From: JBKJUK01 sp046590705
GTDB taxonomy: Bacteria; Acidobacteriota; Thermoanaerobaculia; Gp7-AA8
Assembly (NCBI GenBank): GCA_046590705.1
Contig: JBKJUK010000002.1
Coordinates: 1 to 5,723, forward strand
Length of the DNA: 5,723 nt
Direction of reading: 5' to 3'
Below are positions 4,344-5,723 of the stretch, piece by piece. The translations under genes and the position numbers were made by a program. Position 1 is the first letter of the stretch. Each line of letters starts with the position of its first letter. The notes beneath the pieces were generated by a model that saw nothing but the letters and a program-made list of their open reading frames with translations, did not search any database and had not been told where the DNA came from.

Positions 4344-5723
4344 TGGCAGACGAACTGGATTCGAATGCGATTGACCCGCCGCGGACCAAACGAGCGGGCG
4401 TACGCTTTCCTTTGTTCCTGAAAATCTTCCTGGCGACCGCTGGTGTGGTCCTGCTGGTTGTTCTTTTCGCCAGCGCATGGACGATCTACCGCTCCAACCA
4501 GATCGCCAGTGCGGCTGCCAGAAAATCGATCGCCAGCGCGGCTGAGCTCTTCAAAACTCTGCAGGGCGCCAGGCTCGAACAGCTGAGGCTCGGCGCGATG
4601 AGCATCGGCCGTAACCCGGCCAGGAACGCCTACCTTCAGGCAACTGTGAACGACGTAACCAGTCTGCTCGACCAGGCGCAGGAGTCACGTAAGGAGCTGG
4701 GAGTCGACCTGGTCATGTTCACGGATCCTGCGGGTGTGCTGTACGTTCGCAGCGATCAGCAGATGGTTACATCCGCCACCAGGGAAGACCTTTACCTCTC
4801 CATGCCCCTGTTGCGACAGCTGATCGACGGCGACAATTCGAGTGCTACCTCCGCTGGAGTGATCGCATTGGGTGGACGTCTTTTTCATGCAGCGATCTCT
4901 CCCTTCAATGCCGGCGCGGCGCAGGAACCGATCGGTTATGTGGTGCTTGCACGCGTCATCGACGGAACCTTTGCCAATCAAATTGCGGGAGCGACGCGCG
5001 CTGAAGTGCTTTTCCTGCCCGCCGCTAACGGTGAAGTCATTCGCTCGTCAGGAGCTCCCGCACTCAAATCGCTTGATTCGGTACCTCGTCTGAAAACGAT
5101 GCTCCGTTCAGGACGCATGGCCGCACCCGAAGCTGCCTCGGTCGGCGGCGACGAATTTCTCTTCGTGGGCGAGCCGCTGAAGACTGGGAAAACGGCGCAG
5201 GGTGCGGTGGTCTTCGTTCGCTCCCTCGACTCAGAACTGGCAGGCTTCAGGGAAATTCAGAGGACGCTCCTGGCTGCCGCGGCTCTGGCCATGCTGGTCT
5301 CGCTCGCGCTTTCTCTGCTGCTGGCCCGCAGGATGACCCGGCCCATTGAGAAGCTTGCAGGAATGGCCGAGGCAGTTGCGGATGGCGATTACTCGGCGAT
5401 TCCTGAGACCGGTGGTTCAGACGAAGTTGCGAAGCTGGCAAAAAGCTTCGGTCAGATGATTTCGACCCTTCGCGATAAAGCGGATCTGGAGGAGCTCTAT
5501 CAACGCGCAGCAGCAGCCGCGGAGGCGGTACAGCCGGCGCGCGAACTCCTGCCCGTTCGCTCCCTGGACGGTCTGGTGATGGTTACGGATCTGAGGGGCA
5601 TGCCGTCGGCCCTTTCAAGTGGTGAGCCGGGCGATGTTGTGACGTTGCTCGCCTCGATGATGCATCTGCAGGAAGCGGAGATCAAACGTCAGGACGGAGA
5701 GGTGCTGCAGGTAGTCGGTCAGC
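4343..5723 (+). CDS. membrane sensor with extracytoplasmic domain, HAMP and degenerate class III cyclase-like domain (3' partial)
   Basis: Open for 460 codons from ATG 4343 to the window end. The start overlaps the previous TGA (TGATG), with no Shine-Dalgarno of its own, implying translational coupling. Residues 1-24 are cytoplasmic and basic near the membrane; TM1 is about 25-48. An extracytoplasmic sensor region of ~260 residues follows (49-307), with features like VDLVMFTDPAGVLYVRSD and GRLFHAAISPF suggesting a double-CACHE-type fold. TM2 is about 309-328 and HAMP about 329-380 (Pro334, Asp360-Glu361, Phe369, Met372), then a helical Ala/Glu-rich linker. From ~410 the sequence GLVMVTDLRGMPSAL aligns with the start of adenylate/guanylate cyclase domains (VLFADIRGFT), keeping the first metal Asp416. 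The G-G-x-V-x-K-x-x-G-D motif appears here as DGEVLQVVGQ, with Lys replaced by Gln456 and the second Asp by Gln460. The domain is therefore probably a pseudo-cyclase acting as a regulator, though the remainder is not visible. Confidence 0.88.
   Translation, partial: MADELDSNAIDPPRTKRAGVRFPLFLKIFLATAGVVLLVVLFASAWTIYRSNQIASAAARKSIASAAELFKTLQGARLEQLRLGAMSIGRNPARNAYLQATVNDVTSLLDQAQESRKELGVDLVMFTDPAGVLYVRSDQQMVTSATREDLYLSMPLLRQLIDGDNSSATSAGVIALGGRLFHAAISPFNAGAAQEPIGYVVLARVIDGTFANQIAGATRAEVLFLPAANGEVIRSSGAPALKSLDSVPRLKTMLRSGRMAAPEAASVGGDEFLFVGEPLKTGKTAQGAVVFVRSLDSELAGFREIQRTLLAAAALAMLVSLALSLLLARRMTRPIEKLAGMAEAVADGDYSAIPETGGSDEVAKLAKSFGQMISTLRDKADLEELYQRAAAAAEAVQPARELLPVRSLDGLVMVTDLRGMPSALSSGEPGDVVTLLASMMHLQEAEIKRQDGEVLQVVGQ

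Noticed and set aside
4685..5685. - strand ORFs opposite the receptor gene
   Set aside because: The + strand is continuously open with transmembrane, HAMP and cyclase-like features; the - strand ORFs are short and featureless.
1..5723. CRISPR array, phage or integrase genes, rRNA
   Set aside because: No regularly spaced direct repeats, no integrase or phage motifs, and no rRNA segments were seen. The tRNA 3' end is not duplicated nearby, so no attachment site is supported.

Overview
The window looks like chromosomal DNA from a free-living, moderately GC-rich bacterium. A Hanks-type Ser/Thr kinase with the SPEQ activation-segment style, a cupredoxin/carboxypeptidase-regulatory-like secreted protein of the 'methylamine utilization protein-like' type and REP-like repeats together fit Acidobacteriota or a related soil phylum. 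That placement is inference from gene style only; there is no 16S or marker gene here.

Layout, left to right. (1) 1-219, + strand: the 3' end of a small membrane protein. (2) 233-314: two inverted copies of a 27-nt REP-like palindrome with the GTAG head. (3) 338-1519, - strand: a complete short/branched-chain type acyl-CoA dehydrogenase. (4) 1653-1741, + strand: tRNA-Leu(UAA) with encoded CCA. (5) 1856-2030: a 175-nt near-palindromic repeat element unlike the first. (6) 2055-2093, - strand: a terminator for the kinase that follows. (7) 2105-3001, - strand: a compact cytosolic Ser/Thr protein kinase starting at GTG. (8) 3002-3683: a long spacer. On its - strand it holds a nested stem-loop, a very strong Shine-Dalgarno, a 12-codon ORF and an intrinsic terminator, in that order. 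On its + strand it holds a promoter-like pair and a run of short hairpins leading into the next gene. (9) 3684-4343, + strand: a secreted cupredoxin-type protein. (10) 4343 to the window end, + strand, overlapping it by 1 nt: a membrane sensor with an extracytoplasmic domain, HAMP, and the start of a class III cyclase-like domain. That domain has lost the conserved Lys and second metal Asp.

How it may work together: the cupredoxin and the sensor are translationally coupled, so a periplasmic copper or redox protein reporting to a HAMP-linked receptor is a reasonable hypothesis. The kinase is read from the opposite strand and may or may not belong to the same circuit. Both repeat elements lie in spacers between converging genes, the usual place for REP-type elements. 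The least explained stretch is the - strand 3126-3324 unit (structured RNA, micro-ORF, terminator), which sits directly upstream of the kinase.
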